This document shows positions 26,887-35,555 of a DNA stretch of 64,000 nt, one piece after another. The position numbers were made by a program, and so were the translations under genes. Origin of the DNA: Nitrospira defluvii (lineage in GTDB: Bacteria; Nitrospirota; Nitrospiria; Nitrospirales; Nitrospiraceae). Within the stretch, counting starts at the first letter, position 1. Each line of letters opens with the position of its first letter. The DNA is taken from assembly GCA_011525625.1 (NCBI GenBank), contig WYAX01000016.1, forward strand, positions 124,001 to 188,000. Direction: 5' to 3'. Below the pieces are notes generated by a model. The model was not told the origin of the DNA. It ran no database searches and saw only the letters and a list, made by a program, of their open reading frames with translations.

Positions 26887-27876
26887 TCAGCGGAAGACCA
26901 CGAGGCGATCCGTGAGCCTGTTCATGTGCACGGGCAGGGTTTGCGTGAGCGTCGTGAGAATGTGCGAGGTATCGGCTAGGTTGTAACTGCCGCTGACGCG
27001 AAGTTGGGCCAGGGCGGGATTCCACAGTCCGATATAGCCGGGATGGTATCGGCCGATCTCGGCGACGACCTCGGAGAACGGCACGTTGTCGAATACGAGC
27101 CGCCCTGTCGTCCAGGCCGCAGCCAGCGCCGCATTGACGGATGACACCCTGGCGCCTTCGGCCGTGATCAGAATCTGTTGTCCGGCCGTGGCTGTGAGCG
27201 ACTGGACATCCGCCTGCCCGGTGTGTACGGCGACGACGCCTTCGATCACGGTGACCTGTATTCGTCCCTGGCGTTCCCGGACGAGGAAGGCCGTCCCCAC
27301 CGCCTTGGCCGTCACGCCCTCATGCTTGACCACAAAGGGCCGTTTGACATCGGGTTGCACGCGAAAGAAGGCCTCGCCCTTGAGCAGGCGAATGTCCCGG
27401 CGATCCATCCCGTAACTCCACGCCACCGCGCTGTCCGTATTGAGGGTGATCGTGGACTGATCCGCCAGCGTCAGGGTATGGCGTTGCCCGACCGATGTCA
27501 TGTAGTCGGCTTGCCAGCGCAGGGGCACCTCGGCCAGATAGAGGACTGCAACCACGGCCAGCGCCGCCATTGCGGCGGCCGCTGCCACCCGCACCGAGAG
27601 CCATGCTCGGCGCCTCGCTCCTGCTGTCGGCACCACGGCCTGTTCCATCTCGCCGGCGGCCGCCGCTAATTCAGGTTCATTCCACAACGCCCCGATCTCC
27701 TGCCAGGCCGCCTCATGCGCCGGACTCCGGCTGCGCCAGGTCTGAAACGCCGCCTGTTCCTGGGCGGTCATGCGCCCCGAGCGCAGCCGCGCGAACCAGG
27801 TGATGGCCTCTTCCGCCTGGGCGGACTCGGGCGGCGAGTATGGAGAGCGATTATCGGGGGAAATCGGCTTGGTCAT
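26887..27876 (-). CDS. fecR: FecR-type anti-sigma/signal relay protein (cassette E)
   Basis: 329 aa from the ATG at 27876; the frame continues upstream only to a TTG without a ribosome site. DUF4880-like domain (EEAITWFARLRSGRMTAQEQ), one membrane helix (AAAAAMAALAVVAVLYL), FecR core (GQRHTLTLADQSTITLNTDS, LLKGEAFFRVQPD) and STN-like end (VSGSYNLADTSHILTTL). The last residues (MNRLTDRLVVFR) are close to those of fecR C (MDRLTDRLIILR). Confidence 0.9.
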   Translation of the reverse strand: MTKPISPDNRSPYSPPESAQAEEAITWFARLRSGRMTAQEQAAFQTWRSRSPAHEAAWQEIGALWNEPELAAAAGEMEQAVVPTAGARRRAWLSVRVAAAAAMAALAVVAVLYLAEVPLRWQADYMTSVGQRHTLTLADQSTITLNTDSAVAWSYGMDRRDIRLLKGEAFFRVQPDVKRPFVVKHEGVTAKAVGTAFLVRERQGRIQVTVIEGVVAVHTGQADVQSLTATAGQQILITAEGARVSSVNAALAAAWTTGRLVFDNVPFSEVVAEIGRYHPGYIGLWNPALAQLRVSGSYNLADTSHILTTLTQTLPVHMNRLTDRLVVFR

Positions 27877-27962
27877 GACGAGTGCTCTCGCCTGGTGCAA
27901 GGGTCTGTGTCACCAGGCTGATGCGCGAGTATAGCTCCGAGACGAGTGAGCGCGCCAATCCC

Positions 27963-28478
27963 TCACCTGTGTTCCGCATCGCCTTGGTTCACGATCGCCC
28001 GGCAGCGGCTCAGCGCCCGGATGATGTGTTTCTCCACAGCGCTCTCCGAAATGCCCAGGCGCTGGGCGATTTGCTGGTAACTACACTGGTGGAGCCGGTG
28101 CAGGAGGAACACTTCCCGACAGCGGGGCGGCAGCGTGCCAAGCGCCTCTGTGAAGAGCCGGATGCGCTGCCGATCCACTAAAGCCGTCTCGGCGGAGGGG
28201 GCCGGACTCGGCACTTCAACGACGTCGTCCAGCGGTTCGACCGTCTGGCCTCTGGTTCGCATCTTGCGAAGGTGGTCGAGCGCCAGGTTCCTTGCCGTCC
28301 GGAACAAGAAGGCGCGGGGATGCGCGATAGTTTGTTCGCCGGCTGCGCCGGCGATGCGGGCGTAACTCTCCTGCGCCAGATCCGCCGCGGTATCTTCGCA
28401 GCGGACCAGCTTCGCCAGCCACCGGATCAACAGCGGCTGATGGTCGCGAAAGAGTCGTTCGAGATCGGTCGAGGTCAT
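27963..28478 (-). CDS. fecI: FecI-type ECF sigma factor (cassette E)
   Basis: 171 aa. Region 2: DTAADLAQESYARIAGA and PRAFLFRTARNLALDHLRKM. Region 4: LPPRCREVFLLHRLHQCSYQQI followed by SESAVEKHIIRALS. Very close to the sigma factor of cassette B over region 2. The ATG at 28478 is used; a GTG lies directly before it. Confidence 0.92.
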   Translation of the reverse strand: MTSTDLERLFRDHQPLLIRWLAKLVRCEDTAADLAQESYARIAGAAGEQTIAHPRAFLFRTARNLALDHLRKMRTRGQTVEPLDDVVEVPSPAPSAETALVDRQRIRLFTEALGTLPPRCREVFLLHRLHQCSYQQIAQRLGISESAVEKHIIRALSRCRAIVNQGDAEHR

Positions 28479-28604
28479 CACCAGGCATCACGAGTCAACG
28501 GAGCAGGCGACTGTACTCATATCGACGCCGAAACTCCATGCTCAACGTCCAGACCATGACGACAAGCTCAGACTCTCCGTACCACGACCGCCAAAGGAAG
28601 ACCG

Positions 28605-31115
28605 TCACCAATATCCTTCGAAACCGAACCCGATCATTCGGGGAAGACCGCTGTTTCCGGTGACAAACGGTGCTCCGGGCTGGAGGAATAAGAGCGTTGC
28701 ATAATTGTCGTTCAGCAAGTTGCTGCCGAACAGGTAGGCGCTCCAATGTTCCGCAGCGTACCCCACTTTGGCGCTCAAGAGCTCGCGGGGCTGGAGTCTC
28801 GTCTGATTCACATTTTGCACTTGGGCATACGTGGAGCTGCGCCATGAAAAGGTGGAGGTGGCGAAGATGCCGTTCTGCGCCCGATAATCGAGGCCGGCCG
28901 ACAGGCTCCATGCAGGGGCGTTGGGAAACGCCTGTCCGGCGATGTTTTCGGTGGGGGTCAGAGGAAAGTCCGTAAATTCGGTATGCGTGTAGCCCAGCCC
29001 CAAGGGGACGCTGACCTGCTCGATTGGAGTATAGACGGCCTGCACTTCAAAGCCATGCGTTCGAGCACTGGCCGCATTGACCGTGACGGTATTGGTTGTG
29101 CCGAACGCTCCGATGGTTGGAATGCTGACGATCATGTCCTGCCAGTCGACGAAGAAGACATTGCCGTTGACCGTCAGCTTGCCGTCCATCCAAATGGAGC
29201 GAAAGAAGGCCTCATAGTTCCAGGTATGCTCGGGACCGTACGAGCTCGTCTCCACTCCGGCAAACTGAGGAGAATAGGTGACGGACCCGCCCCCTGAACG
29301 GAACCCGCGGGATACCATCAGTCCCACTTTCAGAGGATCGAACAACTGATAGCTGATATGGACTTTCGGCAACGGCACGGTATCCGACCGCTCTGTGGTT
29401 TGAGAGCCGATGGCAGAGCCGAAGACGTTCTGCCCCATCGTAATCCGGTAATCTTCATGGTGAATCCGCAGGCCGGCGCCGATCGACAGTCGGTCCGTGA
29501 GATCGTATTCCGCGTCTCCGAAGAGGCTGGCATTCCAGCGTTTGTCCGTGATGGATTTGATGAAAATGCCTGCCCCCGGAATGACAAAATCGAATCCGCT
29601 TTCATAGGAGCCGTATTGTCCGAACACACCGACCAACCCCCTGAAGCGGCGCGTCTCGTAATTCATCCGCAGTTCCTGGGTGCCGACATTCTCCTTGCGG
29701 AAGAAATCGACGGTGCCGTCAGGATCCGGCGTGCCGCCCCCGTCGAATATCTGTCCCAGGTGCAAGTGATTGAACCCGGAAATCGAGGTGACACGTAGCG
29801 CGTCGGATATTCGTCCGTTCACGACGAGGCCAGCCGTCGTGCCCTTGATGTCGTCCTTCGCTCGGACGTCGTGGCTGTTGATCCGGTCGAAAAACGGCGT
29901 GAATCCCCCATGACTGGGAGTCGCATTGCCCCCGAACCAATCCGACGTGACGGTCAGCTTCGCCTCCAGGTCCTTGTTTTTGAAGGGCCGCAACAGCGCC
30001 TGACCACGAAAGGTATTCCGATCGACATTGGCCCAATCTCCGATATTGAGAAGTTTATTGTCGATGGCCCCGTCGCTCGTTTGCCGTTCGTAACTGAAGC
30101 GCAACGCCAACATATCATCGATGAGCTTGAGGTTCTGGGCCAACGCTGCATTGAGTGTATTGTAGGAAGCGTAGGTAAAACGGGAGCGCCCCTCATAGTT
30201 GAACTCCGGCTCCTGATAGTTGAACAGGACGGCTCCCGCAAGCGAGTTCGGTCCTTGCGTGACCGATTGCGGCCCTTTGAAGACTTCCACTGTCTTGATG
30301 TCCCAAAGGCTGGGGGGAAAATAGTCCGCTGAGGAGAACGAGATGGGCACCAAGTTCGACAGGACGGTGATCGAGCCATTGGCCCCTGTGTCGGTATTGC
30401 GGACGACGTTGTTATTGTTCACGCCGCGGATTTGAAAGCTGCCGTTGGCCGGTTCTCCGACGCTGACGTTCGGCGTGCGATAGAACACCTCCTGCGCGGA
30501 GGTCGTGTTGGCCTGGCGCAGAATGTTGTCAGCGGTGAACAGGCTGACACTTTGCGGGATATCCTCGATGGAGCGATCCAGCTTGTCGCCCAGCATGATG
30601 ATTTCGGGGACTTTCACGATCGGCGGTGCATGGCGTGACTCCTCGGCTTTGAAAGGAGGTGGAGCGGTGGTTGGCTGCGGCGTGGTAGCCGAGGGAAGAG
30701 GCGTGGCTTTCTCCAGGACGACGGTGCTGTCGCCGGCCGTGCGAAAGGTCAGGCCCGTTCCCTGGAGCAAGTCGCGAAGGGCCTCTTCGGGAACGTAGCT
30801 GCCGTGCACCGGCTGAGAAGACAGGCCGCGCACGAGCTGGGCATCCACGCTCACCTGCAGTCCGGATTGAAGGCCGAACGCCGCGAGCGCATCGTCCAGC
30901 GGCTGTGCCGGAAGGTCGAACGATCGTGACACGTGCGCTTGTGCAGACGATGCGGCTGGATAGGTGCCCTCTGTCGCCATGCTCTGCGTGGTGGATCGCA
31001 TGGAAGTCGCCGCCGATGCGTCTGTTTCAACGCCGGAGGCCATCCACATCGCGAACAGGATAAGCCACACCGGCCATCGTTCCCTGAGTCTAATTGTCTC
31101 TCCCATCGTTGCCAT
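28605..31115 (-). CDS. Divergent TonB-dependent receptor with signalling domain (receptor F)
   Basis: 836 aa. A long N-terminal region with a signal sequence (about 12-36) is followed by the STN domain (about 65-136, FDLPAQPLDDALAAFGLQSG). The TonB box is altered (VKVPEIIMLGDKL). The plug (IPQSVSLFTADNILRQ, IRGVNNNNVVRNTDTG, FKGPQSVTQGPNSLAG) and the barrel ending GFGFEGYW resemble the pesticin/yersiniabactin-type or general IroN/FyuA-like receptors more than the other nine, with lower similarity. It follows the F sigma and FecR genes, so it is still a transducing receptor. The ligand probably differs chemically from those of the main family. Confidence 0.9.
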   Translation of the reverse strand: MATMGETIRLRERWPVWLILFAMWMASGVETDASAATSMRSTTQSMATEGTYPAASSAQAHVSRSFDLPAQPLDDALAAFGLQSGLQVSVDAQLVRGLSSQPVHGSYVPEEALRDLLQGTGLTFRTAGDSTVVLEKATPLPSATTPQPTTAPPPFKAEESRHAPPIVKVPEIIMLGDKLDRSIEDIPQSVSLFTADNILRQANTTSAQEVFYRTPNVSVGEPANGSFQIRGVNNNNVVRNTDTGANGSITVLSNLVPISFSSADYFPPSLWDIKTVEVFKGPQSVTQGPNSLAGAVLFNYQEPEFNYEGRSRFTYASYNTLNAALAQNLKLIDDMLALRFSYERQTSDGAIDNKLLNIGDWANVDRNTFRGQALLRPFKNKDLEAKLTVTSDWFGGNATPSHGGFTPFFDRINSHDVRAKDDIKGTTAGLVVNGRISDALRVTSISGFNHLHLGQIFDGGGTPDPDGTVDFFRKENVGTQELRMNYETRRFRGLVGVFGQYGSYESGFDFVIPGAGIFIKSITDKRWNASLFGDAEYDLTDRLSIGAGLRIHHEDYRITMGQNVFGSAIGSQTTERSDTVPLPKVHISYQLFDPLKVGLMVSRGFRSGGGSVTYSPQFAGVETSSYGPEHTWNYEAFFRSIWMDGKLTVNGNVFFVDWQDMIVSIPTIGAFGTTNTVTVNAASARTHGFEVQAVYTPIEQVSVPLGLGYTHTEFTDFPLTPTENIAGQAFPNAPAWSLSAGLDYRAQNGIFATSTFSWRSSTYAQVQNVNQTRLQPRELLSAKVGYAAEHWSAYLFGSNLLNDNYATLLFLQPGAPFVTGNSGLPRMIGFGFEGYW

Positions 31116-31219
31116 CCGTTCCTTTCCAGATTCGATCGCGGCCGCATGCCGGCGCGGCCTACCATCTAGTTGACGGATGGGGATGAGACTTTTTCAGAGC
31201 ACCTCTACTCCAGGCAGAA

Positions 31220-31243
31220 GACGTGTGATCGGTCGGTCAAACC
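31220..31243 (-). promoter_or_regulatory. Candidate ECF-type promoter of receptor F
   Basis: Minus strand GGTTT (31239-31243), 15 bases, CGTC (31220-31223), about 105 bp before the receptor F start. Spacing is two longer than in the other members of this motif class, so confidence is lower. Confidence 0.3.
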
Positions 31244-31294
31244 TGTGCGGACAATCGTTCGTGAGGAGGGGGACGGTATGAATCCGACAGACGC

Positions 31295-32344
31295 TCAAGA
31301 GGAAGAGACGACGAGCAAATACGGCGTGACTTGACGCACCACGGCTGAGTGCGGTTGCACAACGGCGCGCAACGCTTCCTCCGGATGGCGAAGATCGTAG
31401 ACCCCGCTGACCAGGCGACTGCCGAGTCGCTGGTCTGTCAGCAGGATGAACCCACGATGGTAACGGCGAAGATCGTTAATCACGTCTGCCACGGACCGGC
31501 TCTTGACCACCATCCATCCATTGCGCCAGGCACCGGCTTGCGAGGCCTGCGCGCGGCCGGAGGCCACGACGCCCCGCTGCCGCTCCAGACGCACCCAGTC
31601 GCCCGGCCCGAGGGTTCGATCACCGAAAGGCGCTGGCGCATGGGAACCGACGACCACGGTCCCGTGTTCGACTGCGATTGATGCGCCGCGTTTGTCCAAT
31701 ACGACGTCAAATGCCGTCCCGCGCACGGTCGTGGTCCATTCATCGGCTTCCACGCGAAACGGCCGGGCGGAATCGGGCGCCACCTCGAAAAAAGCTTCGC
31801 CCTTCAAAAGCGTGACTTGGCGCCTGTCTTGTTCGTAGGCAATTCGAGCTGCGCTATCCGCCGACAGGTGCAGAATGCTCCCGTCTTTTAGCGCCACACG
31901 GGACGTCTCGCCCGCCCCCGTATGGAAGTCGGCTATCCACCACAGCCGGACGGTGGGCAGCGCGAGCACGAGACAGGCCGCAAATCCCACGGCCGCCGCG
32001 ATCAATACCTTGCGCCTGCTTGCCCTCGTCGGAGTCGTCGCAGAGGTCGTCGGGGCGGTCGTAGGAGCTTGTTGGAAACTGTCGTCCGCTGGTATCTCCG
32101 CCGGGAGAGAAACCGCCTCGACCGGTGAGCTGAGGGTGGATTGCCTATGCCACTGGTCGGTATGGAGGGGGAAGGTGCGGCCGATGGCGGACCAGGTTCG
32201 TTGAGCCTCGCCCCAGGCGGCCTCGTGGGCATCGGATTGCGCGAGCCAGGCGTCAAACTTGATGTGGATGTCGCGATCGTCCGGCCGATCTTTCAACATG
32301 ATCAGCCAGTGCAACGCCTGCTGTGAGACCTGATCTTCTTCCAT
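31295..32344 (-). CDS. fecR: FecR-type anti-sigma/signal relay protein (cassette F)
   Basis: 349 aa, the longest FecR in the window because of a Thr/Ala-rich cytoplasmic linker before the membrane helix (VLIAAAVGFAACLVLALP). N-terminal QQALHWLIMLKDRPDDRD, FecR core (GETSRVALKDGSILHLSADS, LLKGEAFFEVAPD) and STN-like end (VSGVYDLRHPEEALRAVV). It pairs with the equally divergent sigma factor and receptor of cassette F. Confidence 0.9.
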   Translation of the reverse strand: MEEDQVSQQALHWLIMLKDRPDDRDIHIKFDAWLAQSDAHEAAWGEAQRTWSAIGRTFPLHTDQWHRQSTLSSPVEAVSLPAEIPADDSFQQAPTTAPTTSATTPTRASRRKVLIAAAVGFAACLVLALPTVRLWWIADFHTGAGETSRVALKDGSILHLSADSAARIAYEQDRRQVTLLKGEAFFEVAPDSARPFRVEADEWTTTVRGTAFDVVLDKRGASIAVEHGTVVVGSHAPAPFGDRTLGPGDWVRLERQRGVVASGRAQASQAGAWRNGWMVVKSRSVADVINDLRRYHRGFILLTDQRLGSRLVSGVYDLRHPEEALRAVVQPHSAVVRQVTPYLLVVSSS

Positions 32345-32418
32345 GTGCGTCAGAATGGAGCATTCCTTCCGGTCGCGTTTATCCTCTCATGTCACTAGAC
32401 GAACGGGCCAGTCCACTT

Positions 32419-32955
32419 TTAAGCCCCTCGTGTGCCGACTCGCGTTCCGGCTTTCAGCCGTGCCTGGCAGTGCGCCAATGCTTGATGAATCAAGTTGTGC
32501 ACGGAGGCCGTCGACAGGTGCAGCCGCCTGCCGATCTCTTCTAACTTCAGCCCTCCGAAGCGATGCATTTCCAGCGCGAGTCGGCTCCGCTCCGGTAACT
32601 CGGCCAACGCCTCTAACACGAGCTTCAATTCCTGCCGATGTACGAGTTCGTCCTCCGGCGAGGGAGTGCCGGCAACGGTGGCGGGCGGCTCGTCGACGAC
32701 GTCGACATGCCGGCGCTCCAGCGCAACCCGCCGCGACCAATCCACCGCGAGGTTTCTGACGATACGAAAAAGATATCCGACCGGCGTCGCGATTTCGGAG
32801 CCGTCAGCCGGACGGTGAAAGCGCAAGTAGGCTTCTTGTACCACATCTTCTGCCATAGAACGGCAGCCGACGATGCCTGCCGCGTAGTTGATCAACTCGC
32901 CGCGATGGGCCAGATAGATGTCCAATTCTGGCTGATCGTTGATCATCCTATTCAA
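32419..32955 (-). CDS. fecI: FecI-type ECF sigma factor, divergent (cassette F)
   Basis: 178 aa. Region 2: SMAEDVVQEAYLRFHRP and PVGYLFRIVRNLAVDWSRR. Region 4: LPERSRLALEMHRFGGLKLEEI followed by STASVHNLIHQALA. The final helix differs from all other sigma factors here, which carry VEK or VEN at the matching position, so it probably recognises another promoter. Only 81 bp separates it from the upstream small gene at 33037; it may be read from the long cassette G transcript. Confidence 0.9.
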   Translation of the reverse strand: MNRMINDQPELDIYLAHRGELINYAAGIVGCRSMAEDVVQEAYLRFHRPADGSEIATPVGYLFRIVRNLAVDWSRRVALERRHVDVVDEPPATVAGTPSPEDELVHRQELKLVLEALAELPERSRLALEMHRFGGLKLEEIGRRLHLSTASVHNLIHQALAHCQARLKAGTRVGTRGA

Positions 32956-33036
32956 GGAAGGCCATCACACATGGTCGCCGATTACGATTCCGCACCCGTG
33001 CTCCCGAAGCCGCCGGCGCGCTAAAGGTACGCCGGG

Positions 33037-33240
33037 TTAGTTTTGGACCGCAGCGGGGTGATGCGCGGTTCCGTTGGCAGAATCTTTGACCAGTGTTCCG
33101 AGCCGTGCCACGGAGTCGACGAACGCGAAAAATTCTTGTCGCTCGAAATGGAGCGTCATCGAACGGTACGTGAAATGAAACTTCCCACATTCGCACAACA
33201 CCAGCTTGGATCGTGTGTCACCGTGCATCGCTTCTTCCAT
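33037..33240 (-). CDS. Small CxC protein of unknown function
   Basis: 67 aa from the ATG at 33240, which has AAAGGAGA seven bases upstream. The core LCECGKFHFTYRSMTLHF followed by RQEFFAFVDSVARL looks like a compact single-domain protein with a CxC pair. I recall similar small proteins near iron genes in other phyla but cannot assign a family. It lies between the zinc-ribbon gene and fecI F on the same strand and is probably part of the cassette G accessory operon. Confidence 0.6.
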   Translation of the reverse strand: MEEAMHGDTRSKLVLCECGKFHFTYRSMTLHFERQEFFAFVDSVARLGTLVKDSANGTAHHPAAVQN

Positions 33241-33302
33241 CGTTTGTCTCCTTTGTGATTCGTGATCGATATGGTGTGTTTCTCTCTCATCCGTGTGATG
33301 GC

Positions 33303-33461
33303 TCACGCATGACGAGCCGTGCTTCGATTGTTCAGTTTGAGCATGGCTGCCACCGTCGGACTGGTGCAGCCGCAATTGATACAGCGCCACTGTCGCTCCT
33401 TGGCATAAAAATCCATCAGTCGGTCGAGCGTCATATAGCCGCCGCATTTCGGACAATTCAT
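33303..33461 (-). CDS. Small zinc-ribbon protein
   Basis: 52 aa from the ATG at 33461, preceded by AAAGGAG. Two pairs of cysteines (CPKCGG and CINCGC, 22 residues apart) form a probable zinc ribbon, with YAKERQWRC between them. It is too short for an enzyme; it could be a regulator or metal carrier. It lies 28 bp downstream of the CbiX-like gene. Confidence 0.6.
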   Translation of the reverse strand: MNCPKCGGYMTLDRLMDFYAKERQWRCINCGCTSPTVAAMLKLNNRSTARHA

Positions 33462-33489
33462 CTTCTGCTCCTTTCCCGTTGAGCGTCGC

Positions 33490-35175
33490 TCAGCGCGACG
33501 GGGTGGCGCGCGGCGCTGTGAGTGTGGCCGCGGCACGATCGATGGCGGTCCGAAGCCACCCGGTGAGAACGGGGTGCGCCAGGCCCTTGTCGTTGAGGGT
33601 ATAGTCGAGTCCTTGAAACAGTTTGGGGTAGGGGCCTGACCCATGCAGGCGATCGGCGATCAACAGGGCGCGTCCGGTCTGCGACGCCGTTTCAATCATG
33701 TCCCGAATGTCTTTGACCGCCTTGTCCCGTTTGTCGGGCCAATCTTCGCGGACGGTGGCGGCGCGAATCGCCTTCAATTGCGCGCAGTGAGGATCCTGCT
33801 TCAACGTCTCGATGTGGGCATTGATGAGGGCGCGCCATTTGGCATCGTCTTCGTCCAGTTTTTCGCCGTGCGCGACGAGGAAGACGGTCTCATCGGCCGG
33901 GGCCGTGCTGATTTCCACAATGCGTTCGTGAAGAATGCGCGCCACATCGGATGTCTCCTCATATCCGCCGACGGTCTCAAATTGAGCGGCGGTGCGCACT
34001 TGAGGTGGATAGGTTCCGGTGGTATCGTGTCCGCCGTGCCCCATGGCGGTAGGCGAGTCGGTCAGACCGAGAATGTAATCCGTGCGTTCCTTCAAATGCC
34101 GGGTCAGAGCATACAGGCGCACAAACACGATCTTTCTCATGTGGCGAGCTTCCAAGTTGGAAACCGCCTCCTGGAGGATTCGGGCATCGCCCATTCCGAA
34201 CGCCATCTCAATGGCATAGGTCGCTCGGAGCGGGGCCACCACCTGCTCAACCGCGTCATTCCACACCTGATTGGCTCCATGCGGCATGATCACCACGCCG
34301 ACCTCGGATGCGGCGGCGGGCTGATATCCATTGGCCGTTTTCTTGAGCCAGCGCAAGACATTGGGATGCGGCAACAATTCCTCGTCTGACAGCACGACAT
34401 CGATCTCGCGAAACTGCGTTTTCATGCGCGACATGAGCGACATGCCATGATCGAACTTCGGGCCGAGAGAGGCCATGACGGCCAAGGCCCGGCCTTTTTT
34501 CGCCGCCATGTGGGTGATGAGTGAATCGGCCACACGATTGCGTTCTTCGGCCTCTGGCGCAGCCCGATCGTAATAGACGACCTGCTGCGTCTCGCGAAAA
34601 TGATGATAGCGGCCGAGGTAATCGGCCAGCTTTTTCAGATCCCCCTGCATGGCGCGCTCATTGTTTTGGTCGGTCGCCCCGAAGCCCACGATCAGCACCC
34701 CTTCGTCCGACGGCTGGCGGCTCAGCGCGGCCGCTCTGTCGAGGATGATCTGGCCGATCAGGTAACTGTCCGCCATCGGCTGGGCCCAACCGATCGATCC
34801 GGAATAGTCGTAGGAAGGAAGAGAGGCCATCACGTTCGCCAGGATCGGGTCCGCGCTGGAGAGAAACAGTGGGATCGCAATCAGGTTCGTCACGCCCGCC
34901 TGTGTGAGGTCGCTGAGCGCGCCGCTGAGATAGGGCGAGTATTCGGTTCCGGGGCCGCGGTAGTCGCGGCCGACAAAAACCAGGGAGGCCGGGCGGTAGC
35001 TCTGGTTAAATTCTTCGAACAGGCGGCGGATCTCCTCGTTGCCGAGCGCGCCGCGATCAGGCGCGACCACCAAGAATCCGGTTCCAGACGGGGAAGCGAA
35101 AACCGGAGCGGCTATGAGCCAGCACACCACCAGGGACATCCAAGAGCACATGGTCGCGCGTTCCAATCTATTCAT
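33490..35175 (-). CDS. Exported CbiX/sirohydrochlorin-chelatase-like protein with four repeat units
   Basis: 561 aa from the second of two adjacent ATGs (AGAGGGA four bases upstream). A signal peptide (LVVCWLIAAPVFA) predicts periplasmic export, unusual for a chelatase. Four CbiX-like half domains can be read: VVAPDRGALGNEEI (about 37), VLIVGFGATDQNNERAM (about 160), VVIMPHGANQVWNDAV (about 290) and VFLVAHGEKLDEDDAKW (about 430). Only the last two keep the His of the family's H-G motif; the first two have Asp-Arg and Phe. A His-rich loop (MGHGGHDTTG) lies before the fourth unit. Chelation or delivery of a metal in the periplasm is plausible, but no activity can be claimed. The neighbours are all iron-uptake genes. 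Confidence 0.72.
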   Translation of the reverse strand: MNRLERATMCSWMSLVVCWLIAAPVFASPSGTGFLVVAPDRGALGNEEIRRLFEEFNQSYRPASLVFVGRDYRGPGTEYSPYLSGALSDLTQAGVTNLIAIPLFLSSADPILANVMASLPSYDYSGSIGWAQPMADSYLIGQIILDRAAALSRQPSDEGVLIVGFGATDQNNERAMQGDLKKLADYLGRYHHFRETQQVVYYDRAAPEAEERNRVADSLITHMAAKKGRALAVMASLGPKFDHGMSLMSRMKTQFREIDVVLSDEELLPHPNVLRWLKKTANGYQPAAASEVGVVIMPHGANQVWNDAVEQVVAPLRATYAIEMAFGMGDARILQEAVSNLEARHMRKIVFVRLYALTRHLKERTDYILGLTDSPTAMGHGGHDTTGTYPPQVRTAAQFETVGGYEETSDVARILHERIVEISTAPADETVFLVAHGEKLDEDDAKWRALINAHIETLKQDPHCAQLKAIRAATVREDWPDKRDKAVKDIRDMIETASQTGRALLIADRLHGSGPYPKLFQGLDYTLNDKGLAHPVLTGWLRTAIDRAAATLTAPRATPSR

Positions 35176-35327
35176 CATTCCCTCTGCGGCTGTGTTGTCC
35201 ATCCATCTATCAAGACGGATCAGAAGGGGGAATGTTTACTCTCTGGATTGCCCAACTTTCCCGCCGGGCATGTTCAGACTCCGGAGAGTCAGTCACATCG
35301 CGAACGGCGGGGGCGGACAACGCGGAC

Positions 35328-35519
35328 TCAGTTCCGGCAGGAAGTGGGACGGCGGGTGAAATGCCATCCGATCACGATGAGGGGAGCGGCCAGCGCCAAC
35401 CACGAGAGTCGGTCCCACATGTCATCGCCCAGGAGTGCGGAGATGAGGCCGAAGGTGGTGACCACCGCCAATATAAGCGGCATGCCCCAAATTTCACCAG
35501 TGGTTCGCGTCACGTTCAC
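35328..35519 (-). CDS. Small two-helix membrane protein (copy 2)
   Basis: 63 aa from a GTG start with AAGGGAGG four bases upstream. Two hydrophobic helices surround SALLGDDMWDRLSWLALAAP. Full-length paralogue of the protein at 22860-23042, and like it found behind a PepSY gene, here separated by the PPOX gene. Role unknown; the repeated association suggests a subunit or assembly factor for the PepSY protein. Confidence 0.72.
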   Translation of the reverse strand: MNVTRTTGEIWGMPLILAVVTTFGLISALLGDDMWDRLSWLALAAPLIVIGWHFTRRPTSCRN

Positions 35520-35555
35520 AGTACCTCCCTTTCGTGCGATCTGCGAGGCGGCGTC

